Shown: one piece after another, positions 62,323 through 64,000 of the stretch
How positions within the stretch are numbered: the stretch's first letter is position 1
Layout of the letters: every line of letters begins with the position of its first letter
DNA from: Citrobacter amalonaticus
GTDB lineage: Bacteria; Pseudomonadota; Gammaproteobacteria; Enterobacterales; Enterobacteriaceae
DNA: 64,000 bases
Assembly: GCF_001559075.2 (NCBI RefSeq)
Contig: NZ_CP014015.2
Span: 3,100,001-3,164,000 of the forward strand
Direction: 5' to 3'
Position numbers and translations under genes: made by a program
The notes under the pieces: generated by a model
Seen by the model: the letters and a program-made list of their open reading frames with translations, nothing else
What the model was told of the DNA's origin: nothing
Database searches by the model: none

Positions 62323-63746
62323 ATAATCTTACGCACCTTACCGCTGCCGGACTGCAGACGCAGTGTTTCCCAGATCGGTTCCAGGGTGTTAAATGCCGCG
62401 CGCAGAGGCTCTTCCGGCAAGGCAAACGGCATACGTAAGAAACGATCAAATGCGCCCGCGAGCCCAAAGCGGGTGCCTGTTCCGAGTTGAATCCCGACGC
62501 TTTCCGCTCGCGTGGCGAAAAGCGTCGCCAGCGTATCCGGCAGTTCTACCCAGAAGGATAATCCGCCCTGTGGTTGCTGATAGCGCCACTCGGGAAAGTG
62601 CTTGCGCATCAGCGTGTCGCAGAGTGCGCGCCGCGCGGCGAGCTGTTGTCTGCGCTGCGGCAAAAATGAATCGGCATTATCCAGTAGCCACGTGGTGGCA
62701 AGTTGTTCGATGATCGGTGAGCCCAAATCGACCGTATCCCGCGTTTGCACCAGCGCGGCGATAGTACGAGATGGCGCACGCACCCAGCCCAGACGCAGTC
62801 CTCCCCAGAAGCTCTTGCCGGCCGAACCCAGCATAATTACCGGGGCGTCGCGGTGATACGTCGCCAGCGGCGGTGGCGGTGGGGCGTCGTACCAGAGGTT
62901 CACCATCGTTTCGTCAATCACCAGCGTTGTACGTGTGCGGGCAGCGATATCCGCGATGACTTGCCGCGTCTCATCATCCATACACCGCCCGGTGGGATTG
63001 TGAAAATCCGGCATCAGATAGGCCATTCTCGGTGAGGTCTGGGCGATGGTTGCTGCCAGTCCGGCTGTATCCCAGCCCTGTTCGGGTAATGACACGCCCA
63101 CCGGTCGACAGGAGGCGCCCTGAATGGCCGCAATCGCCAGCGGGTACGTCGGATGATCGACCACTACCCGATCGCCGGGGCCGGTCAATAAGCGCAGGAT
63201 CAGCGCCAGACCACTGACCGCGCCGTTGACCACCATGATGTCATCCGCCGTTGTCGGAAGGCCTCGCGCGCAGTAATGACGGGCGAGCGATTCTCGCAAG
63301 CAGAGTAATCCCTGCGGTTGATAGCCCGACGTCAGCAAATGCGGCGGCATCGCAACCAGCGCCTGTTGATAAGCCTGATGGATTTCAGGCCCCGCACTGA
63401 GGGCAGCGGTGGAGAGATCCAACGCCATCGTGGTACCGGTGCGCGTCGGCACTTCGCGGATATGACCCGGCAAAACCACGCGCGACCCACTGCCGTGCCG
63501 ACTCTCCAGATATCCCTCTTCCCGCAATTGCGCCAGCGCGCTGGCCACGGTGGTCCGGCTGACGTCGAGTACCGTAGCCAGTTCGCGTTCTCCGGGCAAA
63601 CGGCTGTCGAGCGCCAGGCGCCCGTCGAGGATCAGCAGACGCAACGCTTCTGCCAGTTGCCGCCAGAGCGGGGTTCTCGCAGCGCTGTCCTGCCAGTGCC
63701 CAAGCAGGCGCTGGAGAGATTGACTTCCATAACGACGTGATGACAT
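62319..63746 (-). CDS. yczR: MocR-type PLP-dependent transcriptional regulator YczR
   Basis: This 475-residue fusion has an N-terminal GntR-like winged helix (about 25-95, PLWRQLAEALRLLILDGRL and ERELATVLDVSRTTVASALAQL) and a fold-type I aminotransferase domain with the PLP lysine in SAGKSFWGGLRLGW. MocR proteins sense PLP or aldimines. It is divergent from yczE, the pairing known in Salmonella. The ATG at 63746 is chosen; a TTG at 63764 is less likely. It ends at the same place as the convergent 72-residue gene, overlapping it by 4 bases. Confidence 0.9.
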   Translation of the reverse strand: MSSRRYGSQSLQRLLGHWQDSAARTPLWRQLAEALRLLILDGRLALDSRLPGERELATVLDVSRTTVASALAQLREEGYLESRHGSGSRVVLPGHIREVPTRTGTTMALDLSTAALSAGPEIHQAYQQALVAMPPHLLTSGYQPQGLLCLRESLARHYCARGLPTTADDIMVVNGAVSGLALILRLLTGPGDRVVVDHPTYPLAIAAIQGASCRPVGVSLPEQGWDTAGLAATIAQTSPRMAYLMPDFHNPTGRCMDDETRQVIADIAARTRTTLVIDETMVNLWYDAPPPPPLATYHRDAPVIMLGSAGKSFWGGLRLGWVRAPSRTIAALVQTRDTVDLGSPIIEQLATTWLLDNADSFLPQRRQQLAARRALCDTLMRKHFPEWRYQQPQGGLSFWVELPDTLATLFATRAESVGIQLGTGTRFGLAGAFDRFLRMPFALPEEPLRAAFNTLEPIWETLRLQSGSGKVRKII

Positions 63747-63830
63747 TGCAGTCCACTTTTTCAAAACTGGTCATTAATCATAGTGCCAATTACAGCGATG
63801 ATGAAGGCTATCTGAACGGGGAGGGTGAAA
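63747..63830. promoter_or_regulatory. Divergent yczR/yczE control region
   Basis: This 84-base gap serves both genes. Within it TGGTCATTA and TGCCAATTA (63769-63793) form an imperfect direct repeat, a layout MocR proteins often use. This is a candidate YczR site, by inference. Confidence 0.45.
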
Positions 63831-64000
63831 ATGGGGCGTCGTCTGGTTCAACTTTATTTTGGGTTGGCTCTGTATGGGGTATCCACCGCGATGTTTGTGC
63901 GCGCGGATTTAGGTGCCGATCCGTGGAACGTGTTCCATCTGGGGCTGGCGAATCTGTTGTCGATGAAGATTGGCGTGGTGATGATTATTGTCGGTGCGCT
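63831..64000 (+). CDS. yczE: YczE/YitT-like membrane protein, partial
   Basis: Only the first 56 residues are inside the window. They start MGRRLVQLYFGLALYGVST and contain FVRADLGADPWNVFHLGLANL, a conserved segment of the DUF161/YczE integral membrane family. GGGGAGGGTG lies before the ATG. It is divergent from yczR, which probably activates or represses it. The transported or sensed molecule is unknown. Confidence 0.85.
   Translation, partial: MGRRLVQLYFGLALYGVSTAMFVRADLGADPWNVFHLGLANLLSMKIGVVMIIVGA

Overview
The window is chromosomal DNA from a member of the Enterobacteriaceae. Gene content and order follow the Escherichia/Salmonella acpH-queA to glnK-amtB-ffs region almost throughout. Three features lean towards Citrobacter or Salmonella rather than E. 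coli: a TsaA-type peroxiredoxin beside acpH, a cdsH-type PLP enzyme divergent from decR, and a MocR-type regulator (YczR) divergent from yczE. Citrobacter is my best guess. That is inference from gene order and remembered protein sequences, not a database match.

Layout. 1-1358: an ascorbate-type PTS operon (IIA, IIB, IIC) on the minus strand, cut by the left edge. 1820-3209: tsaA and acpH. 3505-8969: the queA-tgt-yajC-secD-secF operon. 9123-10196: a VOC/WYL pair. 10241-11963: tsx and yajI. 12116-16225: nrdR-ribD-ribH-nusB-thiL-pgpA. 16310-20373: xseB-ispA-dxs-yajO on the minus strand. 20694-22142: thiI. 22179-26728: an accessory module of an IclR regulator divergent from a three-gene DMSO-reductase-like operon. 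26856-30326: yajL/panE, yajQ, yajR. 30548-35342: cyoABCDE on the minus strand. 35801-38527: ampG, yajG, bolA. 38869-48626: tig, clpP, clpX, lon, hupB, ppiD, ybaV, fadM. 48691-53866: queC, ybaE, cof, cdsH, decR. 53912-59335: mdlA-mdlB, glnK-amtB. 59409-61475: tesB, ybaY, atl. 61552-61665: 4.5S RNA. 61856-62322: a small coupled pair of unrecognised function. 62319-64000: yczR and the start of yczE.

Functional themes are tRNA queuosine modification (queA, tgt, queC), protein export (yajC-secDF, 4.5S RNA, ppiD), folding and proteolysis (tig, clpP, clpX, lon), cofactors and isoprenoids (ribD, ribH, thiL, thiI, dxs, ispA, panE), quinol oxidation (cyo), nitrogen sensing (glnK-amtB) and peptidoglycan recycling (ampG). 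Several regulatory sites can be read directly: sigma-32-like promoters before lon and clpP, a sigma-54 promoter with NtrC-like sites before glnK, a gearbox-like box before bolA, near-consensus sigma-70 promoters before cyoA, tsaA and ffs, and a FadR-like operator before fadM.

Repeats are REP/BIME clusters and three ERIC-like elements, one of them interrupted by extra sequence. I saw no tRNA, no CRISPR array, no transposase and no prophage gene. The least explained parts are the coupled ribbon-helix-helix plus 72-residue pair after the 4.5S RNA gene and the IclR-linked molybdoenzyme module between thiI and yajL.
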